From contig NZ_KQ976354.1 of the NCBI RefSeq assembly GCF_000346485.2, positions 730,882 to 794,881 of the forward strand: a DNA stretch of 64,000 bases. The letters are read 5' to 3'. A program made the translations under genes and the position numbers. Positions 28,188 to 36,830 of this stretch are shown piece after piece (positions within the stretch are counted from its first letter, which is position 1; every line of letters begins with the position of its first letter). This stretch comes from Scytonema hofmannii PCC 7110. Lineage in GTDB: Bacteria; Cyanobacteriota; Cyanobacteriia; Cyanobacteriales; Nostocaceae. A model generated the notes under the pieces. It made no database searches. It was given only the letters and a program-made list of their open reading frames with translations, and was not told the origin of the DNA.

Positions 28188-28379
28188 TTAAAAGGGTGAT
28201 GCAAATGCGATCGCTGCTTCCAATCCCCAACCAATTAAAGCTTCTTTGAGCAGCCAACGACTCCCTTCTATAGTTCCACCTACCAAAAACTTTCCTTCTA
28301 CCAACTCCAATCGGAATTCCGGTTCAGAGCATTCACTCAATTCAATTGATTGTGACGCACAGTGATATTCTAATGCCAA
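28188..28379 (-). pseudogene. Fragment of a conserved cyanobacterial protein (Uma2-like region)
   Basis: 63 codons reading SEPEFRLELVEGKFLVGGTI and LLKEALIGWGLEAAIAFA. This resembles the N-terminal part of Uma2-like cyanobacterial proteins, which normally continue for over 100 residues. There is no ATG in frame (the frame opens at a TTG after an in-frame TGA), and the 3' end stops abruptly. Most likely a truncated remnant; family assignment is tentative. Confidence 0.4.
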
Positions 28380-28411
28380 GAGTGTTCATGACTCTTAGCA
28401 GTTTCTTTGTG

Positions 28412-29131
28412 CTATGGAAAATGAACTTTATACAGGTCAAACAACTCACCCTCCAAGTGTTTATCTACCTTAGCACCAGCAGATGCGATCGCACCTTTCC
28501 AAGCTTCCATTGATTCTAGAAAAACCTCTGCACCCAAATATGTTTCTAGAACAGCCCAATCCAAAGCCAACGGTTTCTCTGAATTGAGAACATCAAAAAC
28601 AAAATGTCCCCCTGGTTTCAGTACCCTCTTAACTTCTTCCATTACGAGTAGCCAGTAATCAAGGGGATAGTAGCAACTCCAACCTGTCGCGATCGCCAGA
28701 TCGAATTGGGCGTTATCATATTGCAATTGATGAGCACTCCCCAAAGCAACACCTTTAAACAGCTTAGAATTCAGTTGAGGACCGCGACTATTCAAAATAT
28801 CTCGTGCAACCGTGCTGATTTCTTGACCAGAAAAAAGAGCTTCCCACTCCCGCCAAGGATAAATTAAAAAGCTAACACCACAACCAATATCCAAACAGCG
28901 CTGATTCTTACGAGGAAGTTGTATTTCCCAAAAAGGAGAAGTAATTTTCGCGTTCAAAATTCCCGTTACCCATTCTTGATAAATCGGCATAGCTTTCACT
29001 TCTTCCGGGAGTTCTGAAGCTTCATTTTGATACTGTCGATTGAAGCGATTTGCAACAATTGTTTCGATTTCAGTATAGTCCTTATGCTCTGTAAGGGAAA
29101 GCTCAGCAAATTTAGACGGTTTCATTTCCAT
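28412..29131 (-). CDS. Class I SAM-dependent methyltransferase
   Basis: A 239-residue cytoplasmic methyltransferase. The SAM-binding motif I is RCLDIGCGVSFLIYP; later motifs include FDLAIATGWSCYYPLDYW and VKRVLKPGGHFVFDVLNS (motif III region), all in Rossmann order. The N-terminal about 75 residues form a helical lid. Substrate unknown; the aromatic-rich active-site region suggests a small molecule. An alternative ATG lies two codons in. It is monocistronic, with repeat-filled DNA upstream. Confidence 0.82.
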   Translation of the reverse strand: MEMKPSKFAELSLTEHKDYTEIETIVANRFNRQYQNEASELPEEVKAMPIYQEWVTGILNAKITSPFWEIQLPRKNQRCLDIGCGVSFLIYPWREWEALFSGQEISTVARDILNSRGPQLNSKLFKGVALGSAHQLQYDNAQFDLAIATGWSCYYPLDYWLLVMEEVKRVLKPGGHFVFDVLNSEKPLALDWAVLETYLGAEVFLESMEAWKGAIASAGAKVDKHLEGELFDLYKVHFP

Positions 29132-29170
29132 AGGTTCTAGATTTCACGTAGTGATGTTCATTTCCAGAAC

Positions 29171-29280
29171 GGGCGAGGACGCCCGTACCACAAGAGAATA
29201 TACAAAAGATTTTCTTGAAAACTGCTGTGTACCTGTCTAGAAATATAGGGAGTAGGGAGTAGGGAGTAGGGAGTAGGGAG
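29171..29280. repeat. GGGCGAGGACGCCCGTACCAC repeat copy (half) plus five TAGGGAG heptamers
   Basis: 29171-29196 carries half of a palindromic repeat whose complete version lies at 51146-51208. 29246-29280 is five exact tandem TAGGGAG units. Both are dispersed repeat families in this window and lie in the gap before the DUF427 gene. Confidence 0.75.
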
Positions 29281-29433
29281 TAAGAAGTTTTCATTCCCTC
29301 GTTGTGGGCGATTACCTCCGGTACGCTCTGCGAACGCCTGTGTCTATCTTTTGATAAAATAGCTCAATATATAAAGTTACTATTTAAAATCATAACTTCC
29401 CCAAAATCTAAAATCCAAAATCTAAAATCCAAA

Positions 29434-29931
29434 ATGTTCAGACCTCAACGTATTGAACCCAGTCCCGGACAAGAGTCAGTATGGGATTATCCCCGTCCAC
29501 CTCGCCTTGAGGACGTGGACAAACATATCCAGATCGTTTTTAACGACATCACCATAGCAGATACTCACAGTGCCAAACGCGTTTTAGAAACAAGCCACCC
29601 CCCTGTCTATTACATCCCACCTACAGATATTAAAGTAGAATATTTACTTCCCTTACAGCTATCGAGCTTTTGTGAGTGGAAAGGAAGTGCAGGTTATTAT
29701 ACAGTTCGTGTTGGGGATAAAGAAGCCCAGAATGCTGCATGGTTCTATCCCAACCCTACACCTACCTTTGCATCCATCAAAGACTATGTAGCTTTTTACG
29801 CACATCTTATGGATGCTTGTTACGTTAATGGAGAGAAAGTTCAGCCTCAACCAGGGAATTTCTACGGCGGTTGGATTACAAGTGATATTGTTGGACCGTT
29901 TAAAGGTAGCCCTGGTTCTTGGGGATGGTAA
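29434..29931 (+). CDS. DUF427 domain protein
   Basis: A 165-residue protein with the DUF427 fold: VFNDITIADTHSAKRVLETS, PPVYYIPPTDIKVEYL, then CEWKGSAGYYTVRVGD and the C-terminal FYAHLMDACYVNGEKVQPQPG with a Gly/Trp-rich tail. The domain is widespread and of unknown function; no catalytic residues are assigned. The ATG start directly follows CCAAAATC-type repeat DNA, and an upstream in-frame extension is repeat-derived and was rejected. It is convergent with a VapBC-like pair. Confidence 0.82.
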   Translation: MFRPQRIEPSPGQESVWDYPRPPRLEDVDKHIQIVFNDITIADTHSAKRVLETSHPPVYYIPPTDIKVEYLLPLQLSSFCEWKGSAGYYTVRVGDKEAQNAAWFYPNPTPTFASIKDYVAFYAHLMDACYVNGEKVQPQPGNFYGGWITSDIVGPFKGSPGSWGW

Positions 29932-29944
29932 TAGGACTGATGCT

Positions 29945-30346
29945 CTACCAAATTAAAGGAATGCCAGCAAGCCGTATTTTGCTATCTCGACTAATGAGTG
30001 GTAAACCTAGATGTAGTGATGTAGCAGTAATAATTCGGTCAGGCAGATCGGGTACAGTAGTTCTCGAAACCTTTGCCACAGCCTCAGCTACCTCATCTGT
30101 AAGATTGGCAAGTATGAATCCAGTGGTACTAGTACGTAACTCAGTATCTAGTTGCATTTTCAAGTTTGGCGAAATACGACCCTTTTCTTGTAAGTAAACC
30201 ATCTCTACCAGGCAGATGGTTGGAATGTAAATGCTAATCTCTCCGCGATCGCATCGTTTAAAGATCTCATTAGCCGCAGTACCTAAGTTGGGGCTATCTT
30301 CTAAATACCAAATCAGAGCATGGGTATCAGTTACAGCATCACTCAT
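29945..30346 (-). CDS. PIN-domain toxin (VapC-like)
   Basis: A 133-residue PIN-domain ribonuclease, the toxin of a type II toxin-antitoxin pair. Acidic residues expected for metal binding are visible: Asp7 in VTDTHALIWYLED, Glu in CLVEMVYL, and Asp in DLPDRIITATS, with the closing LPLISRDSKI. The ATG overlaps the TGA of the antitoxin gene (TGATG), so the two are translationally coupled. The catalytic set appears intact. Likely cleaves tRNA or other RNA when released from its antitoxin. Confidence 0.82.
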   Translation of the reverse strand: MSDAVTDTHALIWYLEDSPNLGTAANEIFKRCDRGEISIYIPTICLVEMVYLQEKGRISPNLKMQLDTELRTSTTGFILANLTDEVAEAVAKVSRTTVPDLPDRIITATSLHLGLPLISRDSKIRLAGIPLIW

Positions 30347-30582
30347 CAAATATCCTCACGGGGAAAACCACCCCACATTTGCTGTCTTATTTCCGCAATA
30401 TCCGCATCCGTGATATCAACCCCTCGCCATAACCCCCGTAAAGATTTACGCGGTTTAGCTTGAGATGCAGTTATCTCTCGCTTAATCTCGGGGGCCACTT
30501 TCTCTACCAAACGCACTTTGTCAACAAGTGAAAGTTGTTTTGTCAACTCTAAAACTTCCTCTAAAGTAACCTCTTTTGCCAT
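30346..30582 (-). CDS. Antitoxin partner of the PIN toxin
   Basis: A 78-residue, charged, largely helical protein (VTLEEVLELTKQLSLVDKVR...) with a C-terminal tail RGLWRGVDITDADIAEIRQQMW typical of cyanobacterial antitoxins that wrap a VapC-type toxin. It overlaps the toxin start by 3 bases. The pair probably autoregulates its promoter in the short gap upstream. No recognisable AbrB or RHH motif could be delimited by eye. Confidence 0.72.
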   Translation of the reverse strand: MAKEVTLEEVLELTKQLSLVDKVRLVEKVAPEIKREITASQAKPRKSLRGLWRGVDITDADIAEIRQQMWGGFPREDI

Positions 30583-30654
30583 TTTGCCTTGTCCTTAGCT
30601 CTTGCTAACTGCATTATGACACCTTTTTAAAATTATAAAAAATTACCTCCCGAC

Positions 30655-33024
30655 TCAACCATTGCCATAAATCTTTTTGGAATCGTTAACGATACTTCCA
30701 ACATCCAGAATCATTTGCTCAGCAACACTAGAAGCGTGTGTTTGCTTGTTTGTCGCTTGAGCAATTTCCTCTAACAACAAGTCCATTTGAGTATCGATAT
30801 TCATCATCCAATCGAATTTTTCTTGAATTGCCTCTACCAATTGAGTTCCTGCTGTTATTTGCTCTGCTCCCATTCCAATAGCCTCAAATGCCTCTTGGAT
30901 CTCTACCTGAATTTTTACCACAAGGCATTCAGTTTCTTCTATATTCCCTTTCAACTGCCGCATCGAACCTAAAACTTTATCTGCTAGAGCAATACGCTCT
31001 TGCTCGGTGCTGTTTCGAGTTGCTTTTAGTGCGACATTCATGGCTTGAAGATTTAGTTCGGAAATTGTATGACTCACAAGCAGCACTGTTGAGGAGAGGT
31101 TTTGCGATATCTCGTCTATAAGTTCAATTTTTTCGGCAGCTTTCACGATGACTTGTTGGATGATAATGGCACTTTTGGTTACCCGATCGATAGTTTTTTG
31201 CCCAGTTTGTACAACGTGCGCGTCTTCCTGTCGTTGGAGTTTCAATTGTTGAACAGTTGCATCGACTGCTCGAACCAAATTAGCCACAACCTGAATGCGA
31301 TCGCAAGCAGATTGGACAGCTTCCATTTGTTTTGATGCTTCATCTGCTATATTTTGGATAGCTATTTGTCGCTCTCTCAGCAGTTCTGATACCTCATGCT
31401 GAAGCACTTCATTTTGGTGATACTGCTGAATAGAATTCGCTTCAACTGCTTGGTAAGCCTTTTCTATCTGATTAACCAGTCGAGCATGGTCAAGAGCAAA
31501 CCCCACTTGTGCAGCCACTTGGGCAAATAAATCAATTTCTACCTGTCGCCAATTCCGGGGTTCAGAGCACTGATGGGCAATCAATAAACCAAATAACTTA
31601 TCATCTTTGAGAATAGGAGCCACTAAATTTGCCTTCACAGCAAATGGTTCTAGTTGACCGATATGACAAGGACTCAAACCCGCTTCATAAATATTGTTGG
31701 TTGCTTGAACTCGCCCTGCTTGATACTGGTCTACATAGCCCTCTGCAAAACAAGGGTCTTTAATATTAGCTCGCAAAGCTTTGGGAAAACCTGGAAGCAC
31801 CGATTCTGCAAGGACAGTTCCATACCAATCTTCGTCAAAGCCAAACACAATGACTCGGTCAGTTCTCAGTTCCTTGCGAGTTTCTTCCACGGTAGCTTTG
31901 AGAATATCCTCTTCATGCAGGGATGCACGAATGCGTCGGGTAATGTCGATAAATACCTGACGCCGATCTGCTTTTTCATCCACCTGTTCTAACAACCTAG
32001 CACGGTCAAGCGCAAATCCAACCTGAGACGCCAACTGGGTAAATAAATCAATCTCAGGCTGTTGCCACAAGCGAGGACCGGAACACTGATGGGCAATAAA
32101 TAAACCGTATAGCTGGTTGTTTGTAATAATTGGAGCAATTAGATTTGCCTTAACAGCAAATCGTTCTAGTAGACCAATGTGGCAATCATTTAGACCTGCT
32201 TGGTAAATATTGTCAGTTGCGCGAACGCGACCCTGAAGATATTTTTCTACATAACTTTCAGCAAAACAGGGGTCGTGTATTGTTGACCACAAAGCTTTTG
32301 GCCAACCAGATGCTACCGATTCTGCTACAAAAGTGCCATCCCAGTTTGCATTAAAGCGAAAGACACTCACACGGTCAGTTTTAAACACTTGGCGAACTTC
32401 CTCAACCGCAGTTCTTAGAACCTCTTCTTCAGAACGCGCTCCCCAAATTCGGTGGCTAATGCCTATCAATAGTTGTGAGAGTTCGGCTGCTACTTCCTGT
32501 TTCCACAGCAATTCTGGAAGTTGGTCTTCTATTGATTTTAGATTTGCTCCTAACGCGACCAGTTCATCTTTTCCACCTGCGCGATCGCGAGTACTCATCT
32601 CTTCTCGAAACAGCCGATTCACAACAGCCGTAGAAGTTTCTGCAGCATTGAGAACTTCACGCAGGGCGCGATTTATGAGAAAAGTCGCGATCGCACCTGC
32701 TGATAATGCTGTTACAAGAGTTCTCATCAGTAAGACTTGTCTTTGACGCTCTAGTTCAGACTTTACTGCATTTTGAGCTTGTCCTGCTTCGCTGCTTTGC
32801 TGCTGAGCCAACTGACTGCTCAAATAAGTAGATGTACCAACTGTCAGTACGGGAAACACACTTACAATTAGTGATAAAGCCATTGCTTTATGCTTCAAAC
32901 TCCATGCTTGCCTTTTTTTTCCTGAAGGAAGCGCTGGTGGCTTGCCGTTATTAGTAGCCTTGCCACGAAAATTTCTGGAAATAGTTTCACTGGTACGAGG
33001 TTGAGGAGAGGGAGTTTGAGTCAT
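30655..33024 (-). CDS. Membrane sensor with two DXCF-type cyanobacteriochrome GAF domains and a degenerate MCP-like tail
   Basis: A 789-residue protein. Two membrane helices (about 47-68 and 98-117) are followed by two GAF domains. Each GAF has both bilin-ligand signatures of DXCF cyanobacteriochromes: DPCF (Cys253; Cys425) and, exactly 28 residues later, the canonical Cys-His pair (Cys281-His282; Cys453-His454) before FAVKANLIAPI / FAVKANLVAPI. After about 510 comes a long helical region laid out like an MCP signalling domain, but its tip (LNLQAMNVALKATRNSTEQE) departs strongly from the usual receptor hairpin consensus. It resembles PixJ-type phototaxis receptors, but no che genes are nearby. 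Photoreceptor function is an inference from the motifs. Confidence 0.75.
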   Translation of the reverse strand: MTQTPSPQPRTSETISRNFRGKATNNGKPPALPSGKKRQAWSLKHKAMALSLIVSVFPVLTVGTSTYLSSQLAQQQSSEAGQAQNAVKSELERQRQVLLMRTLVTALSAGAIATFLINRALREVLNAAETSTAVVNRLFREEMSTRDRAGGKDELVALGANLKSIEDQLPELLWKQEVAAELSQLLIGISHRIWGARSEEEVLRTAVEEVRQVFKTDRVSVFRFNANWDGTFVAESVASGWPKALWSTIHDPCFAESYVEKYLQGRVRATDNIYQAGLNDCHIGLLERFAVKANLIAPIITNNQLYGLFIAHQCSGPRLWQQPEIDLFTQLASQVGFALDRARLLEQVDEKADRRQVFIDITRRIRASLHEEDILKATVEETRKELRTDRVIVFGFDEDWYGTVLAESVLPGFPKALRANIKDPCFAEGYVDQYQAGRVQATNNIYEAGLSPCHIGQLEPFAVKANLVAPILKDDKLFGLLIAHQCSEPRNWRQVEIDLFAQVAAQVGFALDHARLVNQIEKAYQAVEANSIQQYHQNEVLQHEVSELLRERQIAIQNIADEASKQMEAVQSACDRIQVVANLVRAVDATVQQLKLQRQEDAHVVQTGQKTIDRVTKSAIIIQQVIVKAAEKIELIDEISQNLSSTVLLVSHTISELNLQAMNVALKATRNSTEQERIALADKVLGSMRQLKGNIEETECLVVKIQVEIQEAFEAIGMGAEQITAGTQLVEAIQEKFDWMMNIDTQMDLLLEEIAQATNKQTHASSVAEQMILDVGSIVNDSKKIYGNG

Positions 33025-33253
33025 GAAGAGTTTTCTATTATCTCATAGGCTAGGTAGATAGTAGATGCTTACGATAAAGAGTTTTAAGAATTGCAGAAAT
33101 ATGTATGGACGTAAAATTACTGACGCCATTTTAATATGTACGCAGTATTTACCGAAGCGTCAGGATAAAAATATTTAACCAACGGCACAAAGGGGATAAT
33201 ATTTTGGATTGAGAATGCTTTGCTTAAACCGCAGTAGATAACTTACTTAAGTT

Positions 33254-33341
33254 TTGTAAATTTTTAGTGTTCTAACCACTATCAAAGGAAAGATAAATTG
33301 TAAATTTTTAGTGTTCTGACCACTACCAAAGGAAAGATAAA
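33254..33341. repeat. 44-base tandem duplication in a 350-base gene-free gap
   Basis: Two copies of a 44-base unit containing ATTTTTAGTGTTCT and CAAAGGAAAGATAAA, differing at two positions. It lies upstream of the sensor gene on the opposite side from its coding direction. The gap 33025-33372 holds nothing else recognisable. Confidence 0.8.
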
Positions 33342-33372
33342 TACTTTAGCCTTTAGGTAGATGACAAAAAAA

Positions 33373-33675
33373 TTAATATAATTGTCTTTGAAGACTTAAT
33401 TCTCTATTAACCATAACAATACCTAAATTCTTTTGACTGTTCCAAAACCATAGTTGACCTAATAAATCAAAGTTACGATTTCCCGTTTCTCCCCCAGTCG
33501 GTGCTATGATAACCAATTCTCCAACAGCCGTTAATTCCAAACGCAACTCTTGATTCACAGCAACAATCTGCTCAAATTCCTCATCCGTAAATTTGAGATT
33601 AGGAGGTAATTGTAAAGTTAAAGCAGTATATTCTGCACTAGTATGTAATTTGTTTGATTTTAAAGATGGGATCAA
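33373..33675 (-). pseudogene. N-terminal fragment of a Uma2-family endonuclease
   Basis: 100 codons. LTLQLPPNLKFTDEEFEQIV, then RLELTAVGELVIIAPTGGET and NRNFDLLGQLWFWNSQKNLG, are the N-terminal third of Uma2 (DUF820, PD-(D/E)XK-type) proteins. Similarity stops after NLGIV; the catalytic Asp and E-x-K core that should follow is missing. A truncated, inactive copy lying next to a MITE-like element. Confidence 0.72.
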
Positions 33676-33713
33676 TTGATGCCAATTTGAAAATTTTGAG
33701 AATAAAATGATTG

Positions 33714-33823
33714 TCAGCTTTCAATACTACTCGGATAAGCAGAAATTAGAACCCCGGTTTCGCACTTATTTACCGAGGTTCTGAGATATCAAATACCGTT
33801 AACCGAGCAGTATTGAAAGTTGG
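33714..33823. repeat. MITE-like element with about 21-base terminal inverted repeats
   Basis: Outer arms CTTTCAATACTACTCGG (33718-33734) and CCGAGCAGTATTGAAAG (33803-33819) are inverted with one mismatch and extend to 33714/33823 with one more. Inside lies a second hairpin AGAACCCCGGT / ACCGAGGTTCT. The end motif CGAGCAGTATTG recurs at 33868-33879 and, degenerate, near 33970, 34097 and 54292. It has no coding capacity. Confidence 0.6.
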
Positions 33824-34141
33824 CTAATATAATGGTCAAAGAAACCGGGTTTCTGTTCCGGCTTATCCGAGCAGTATTGGATGTTGTAGTCTTAGCTACA
33901 GAACTCTTAGCAAAAGCGATAGAGTGGGAGACCAACGATTGTGAAGAAGCTGTTACAGGTATCCAACGCAATACTACTCGAATAAGAATTTTTGTGGGTT
34001 GGGATCATCGTGGAGAAACTCAACAAATGCCTGTAAATGTTGGGTTTCGTTCCTCAACCCAACCTACGTATTTTCGGATTTTTACACAAAACCTACGCAG
34101 TATTGAATTGACTACTACGCGAGCAAGAACTACAACCATAG
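33824..34141. other. Repeat-derived non-coding stretch
   Basis: Contains AAGAAACCGGGTTTCT (33839-33854), further copies of the CAGTATTG end motif and short direct repeats. An open frame through here is composed of repeat sequence and is not a credible gene. Confidence 0.5.
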
Positions 34142-34936
34142 CTACATCGAATCCAATCGCTGACGTAATTTGCTGCTAAGAGCATCAATTATAGTAACGA
34201 CAACTGACAATATTAATATCATGGTGGTTGCCTTGGTGTACTCAAATCCGTCGATATAACTCTTCAATTCAAAACCAAAACCACCTGCACCGACTGCACC
34301 AAGAACTGATGCTGCTCGGATATTATACTCAAACATCCACAAGGTATAACCTAATATTAAAGGCAGCACTTGAGGTAATAAACCATATTGAGCAATTTGT
34401 AACCGAGACGCACCTGCAACTTGCAAAGATTCTATAGAACGGGGATCGACAGCTTCAATCGCTTGTTGATAAAATTTGGCTAGATAACCAATAGTATAAA
34501 TTCCCAAAGCTAAAGTTCCTGCAAGAGGACCTAGCCCAGTTGCAGCTACAAATAACAAACCAAGAATAATTGAGGGAACAGAACGAACAGCATTTTGCAG
34601 AAAATTAGCCAACCATCGCAGCCACAGAGGAGCTACATTACGAGCACTCGCAACAGCAATAGGCAAAGACAGTAATGCTCCAATAGTGGTTCCCAACACA
34701 GACATTTGTACAGTTTCTACCAGTGCTTTGGCTGTTTTGTACAAAATATCCCAACTGGTATTTGGGGGAAATAACCGTGAAATAAAGTCAATGATGTGGA
34801 ACCAGCTATCTTTTAGTAGTTGAAAATCTACTTTCAGACCTTGCAACGCCCAACCATAAATTACAATAACAATACATAGAATAACTAAGCCACTTAGCCA
34901 AGAAAAGCGTTTCCAAAGACGAGAAATATTTTTCAT
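34142..34936 (-). CDS. phnE: Phosphonate/phosphite-type ABC transporter permease
   Basis: A 264-residue inner-membrane permease of the PhnE family. The first helix (LSGLVILCIVIVIYGWAL) and several later helices are clear, with the family-specific cytoplasmic loop GPLAGTLALGIYTIGYLAKFY and the EAA-like segment EAVDPRSIESLQVAGASRLQ that contacts the ATPase. It is the third gene of a same-strand import set (binding protein, ATPase, permease). No C-P lyase or phosphite dehydrogenase gene is in the window, so the imported compound (phosphonate, phosphite or phosphate) is undecided. Confidence 0.85.
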   Translation of the reverse strand: MKNISRLWKRFSWLSGLVILCIVIVIYGWALQGLKVDFQLLKDSWFHIIDFISRLFPPNTSWDILYKTAKALVETVQMSVLGTTIGALLSLPIAVASARNVAPLWLRWLANFLQNAVRSVPSIILGLLFVAATGLGPLAGTLALGIYTIGYLAKFYQQAIEAVDPRSIESLQVAGASRLQIAQYGLLPQVLPLILGYTLWMFEYNIRAASVLGAVGAGGFGFELKSYIDGFEYTKATTMILILSVVVTIIDALSSKLRQRLDSM

Positions 34937-35008
34937 AATTAGCGATAGGGTACTGGGGATTGGAGATTGGGGATGAGAATTGAAAACTCAGTCCCCAGTT
35001 ACCAGTCC

Positions 35009-35752
35009 CTAGTTCCTGATATTTCCTTGAGCAAATGTAGCTCGTAAGCTGTTATCGCAGCACCCGTCATAAACCACACGTCCAGCATCCAAAATAATCG
35101 CTCGTTGTGCGTACTCTGCTGCGACTCCCAAATCGTGCAAAACTGTGACAATTGTCATTCCCTGCTCGGAGTGGAGTTGAGCTAGAGTTTCCATCACTTG
35201 TTTGGACGCCATAATATCCAAGCCCGTGATAGGTTCATCTGCTAGGAGAATCTCTGGCGATTGAATTAAAGACCTAGCAATTGCTACTCTTTGTTGCTGT
35301 CCACCGCTTAAATTACCAGTTTTTTGATAAGCCTGTTCTCTCAAACCTAACTGTTCTAGCAGTTCTAAAGCTTGACGACGATCGCTTTTAGGAAACCCAA
35401 ACAGTGTTTGCCAAGTTGTCCTCACGCCAAGACGTCCGCACAGTACATTTTCAATCGCTGATAACTGGCGAATTAATCCCCCACCCTGAAACAACATTCC
35501 CACGTTACGCCGAATAGTCGGCAGCGTGCGAGAATTTAATGGCACACCATCGACGTGAATTGTTCCCCGTGAAATTGGAACTAACCCAACTAGCGATCGC
35601 AACAAAGTAGACTTCCCCGCACCATTAAGCCCTAACAGCACAACAAATTCACCGCGATTAATTTCAAAATTAACCTGGTTTAAAATGGGACGGTTCAACG
35701 TCGTGGAATAAGCTGTTTCTACGTTTTGACAACGAATTACTGATTGGATCAT
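35009..35752 (-). CDS. phnC: Phosphonate/phosphite-type ABC transporter ATP-binding protein
   Basis: A 247-residue ABC ATPase. Walker A GLNGAGKST, Q-loop region MLFQGGGLIRQLSAIENVL, signature LSGGQQQR, Walker B ILLADEP and switch His in VTVLHDLG are all intact. The GL.RQL.A.ENVL.GRLG pattern is typical of PhnC. It lies between the binding-protein gene and the permease gene on the same strand, with about 70- and 100-base gaps filled by GGGAGTGG/CCCTACT-type repeats. Confidence 0.87.
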   Translation of the reverse strand: MIQSVIRCQNVETAYSTTLNRPILNQVNFEINRGEFVVLLGLNGAGKSTLLRSLVGLVPISRGTIHVDGVPLNSRTLPTIRRNVGMLFQGGGLIRQLSAIENVLCGRLGVRTTWQTLFGFPKSDRRQALELLEQLGLREQAYQKTGNLSGGQQQRVAIARSLIQSPEILLADEPITGLDIMASKQVMETLAQLHSEQGMTIVTVLHDLGVAAEYAQRAIILDAGRVVYDGCCDNSLRATFAQGNIRN

Positions 35753-35814
35753 AAGCTAATTGGGGAGTGGTGAGTGGGGAGTGGTAATTACTAATACTTT
35801 TTCATAACTAAAAT

Positions 35815-35842
35815 CCCTACTCCCTACTCCCTACTCCCTACT
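35815..35842. repeat. Four CCCTACT heptamers between phnC and phnD
   Basis: Exact 7-base tandem units (complement of TAGGGAG family) directly after the phnD stop codon on the minus strand, with GGGAGTGG units of opposite sense 50 bases away. The pair could form an RNA hairpin in the transporter transcript. Confidence 0.75.
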
Positions 35843-35855
35843 CCCTATTCTGAGA

Positions 35856-36830
35856 TTATGGTTCAACTCCCGCATTCTTTAGGGCTTCACGAATTGGTTT
35901 TAAGTGAGCGTCGTGATTGATTTTTACTAATTCTGTGGAGTTATAGAGGTTGCGTAGCATCTGGTTGTTTTGTGGCTCGTTCAGCTTGAGCATAGCAGTG
36001 ATGATTTTTTCTCTTGTAGCTGTAGGAACATCATCATCAATAGCTACGCCGTGTGCTGGAACACCGGGAATTTTGTAAAGAACTCGTAGTTGATTTTTTT
36101 CGGCTTCAGTAATATACGGGGCATTCATAGCATATTCTGATACTGCCGCTACATCGGCTTGACCGCGTAAAACGGCTTGCAGGGCTTTGCTGTAATTGCC
36201 ACCATAACTTACCTGACCGAAGAAGCTGTCGAGGCGATCGCGATTCGGTACTAGTTTTTGCTTAACCATCTCACCCACAGGGAAAATAAACCCTGAACCA
36301 GAAGTGGGCGAGGTAAAAGCCATTTTTTTACCGCGCAGCTGTTCCAAGGTAGCTTTACCTGAAGTCAAAGTTTTCAGAGAGCTATCTTTAGGAACAACAA
36401 ACACTGAATTATAAGTGTATTTTCCCGAATAAGTTGGGCGTACTTCAGCCAAATACAAGCGAGCATTTGCCAATTGCTCGGCTTTCAAAGCAGGACGGCT
36501 GCTTAAAAAAGCGACATCTGCCTTATCTCCTCTCATCGCTTCTACTGCTGCGGTATCATCACCAACTAGAGCTTCAACAGGCATTCCTACTTCTTTGGAT
36601 AGAAACGCTGCTACAGCATTCGCTTTAGTTTGCAAGTCTGTAGAATCCGATCTACTTGGAAAAATAATTTTTAAAGACTGTTGTGCTGTCTGAGCGAGTA
36701 GAGTTGCTTGCTTGCGTTCGGGCTTTGAGTTAGCAACCGCTTGCAAACTCCCAAAGCTACCTGCGACTAGACTAGTTAGAGCTAGGAATGCTGCACTCGC
36801 TCCTAGCAGACCCTTTTGCCTCACACTCAT
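35856..36830 (-). CDS. phnD: Phosphate/phosphite/phosphonate-binding periplasmic protein
   Basis: A 324-residue substrate-binding protein. The N-terminal signal (GLLGASAAFLALTSLVAGSF) is followed by a PhnD-type body: LKIIFPSRSDSTDLQTKANA, then VEAMRGDKADVAFLSSRPAL and FTSPTSGSGFIFPVGEMV, which includes the anion-binding Ser/Thr/Gly cluster. GQADVAAVSEYAMNAPYI is a further typical segment. It delivers the ligand to the PhnE/PhnC complex encoded downstream. The upstream region has two TTATTAAG motifs 16 bases apart (36891, 36907) but not a proper three-unit Pho box. Confidence 0.86.
   Translation of the reverse strand: MSVRQKGLLGASAAFLALTSLVAGSFGSLQAVANSKPERKQATLLAQTAQQSLKIIFPSRSDSTDLQTKANAVAAFLSKEVGMPVEALVGDDTAAVEAMRGDKADVAFLSSRPALKAEQLANARLYLAEVRPTYSGKYTYNSVFVVPKDSSLKTLTSGKATLEQLRGKKMAFTSPTSGSGFIFPVGEMVKQKLVPNRDRLDSFFGQVSYGGNYSKALQAVLRGQADVAAVSEYAMNAPYITEAEKNQLRVLYKIPGVPAHGVAIDDDVPTATREKIITAMLKLNEPQNNQMLRNLYNSTELVKINHDAHLKPIREALKNAGVEP

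Noticed and set aside
33820..34179. 119-codon open frame on the plus strand
   Set aside because: It is built from the AGAAACCGGGTTTCT and CAGTATTG repeats and overlaps the phnE 3' end; no protein-like segment.
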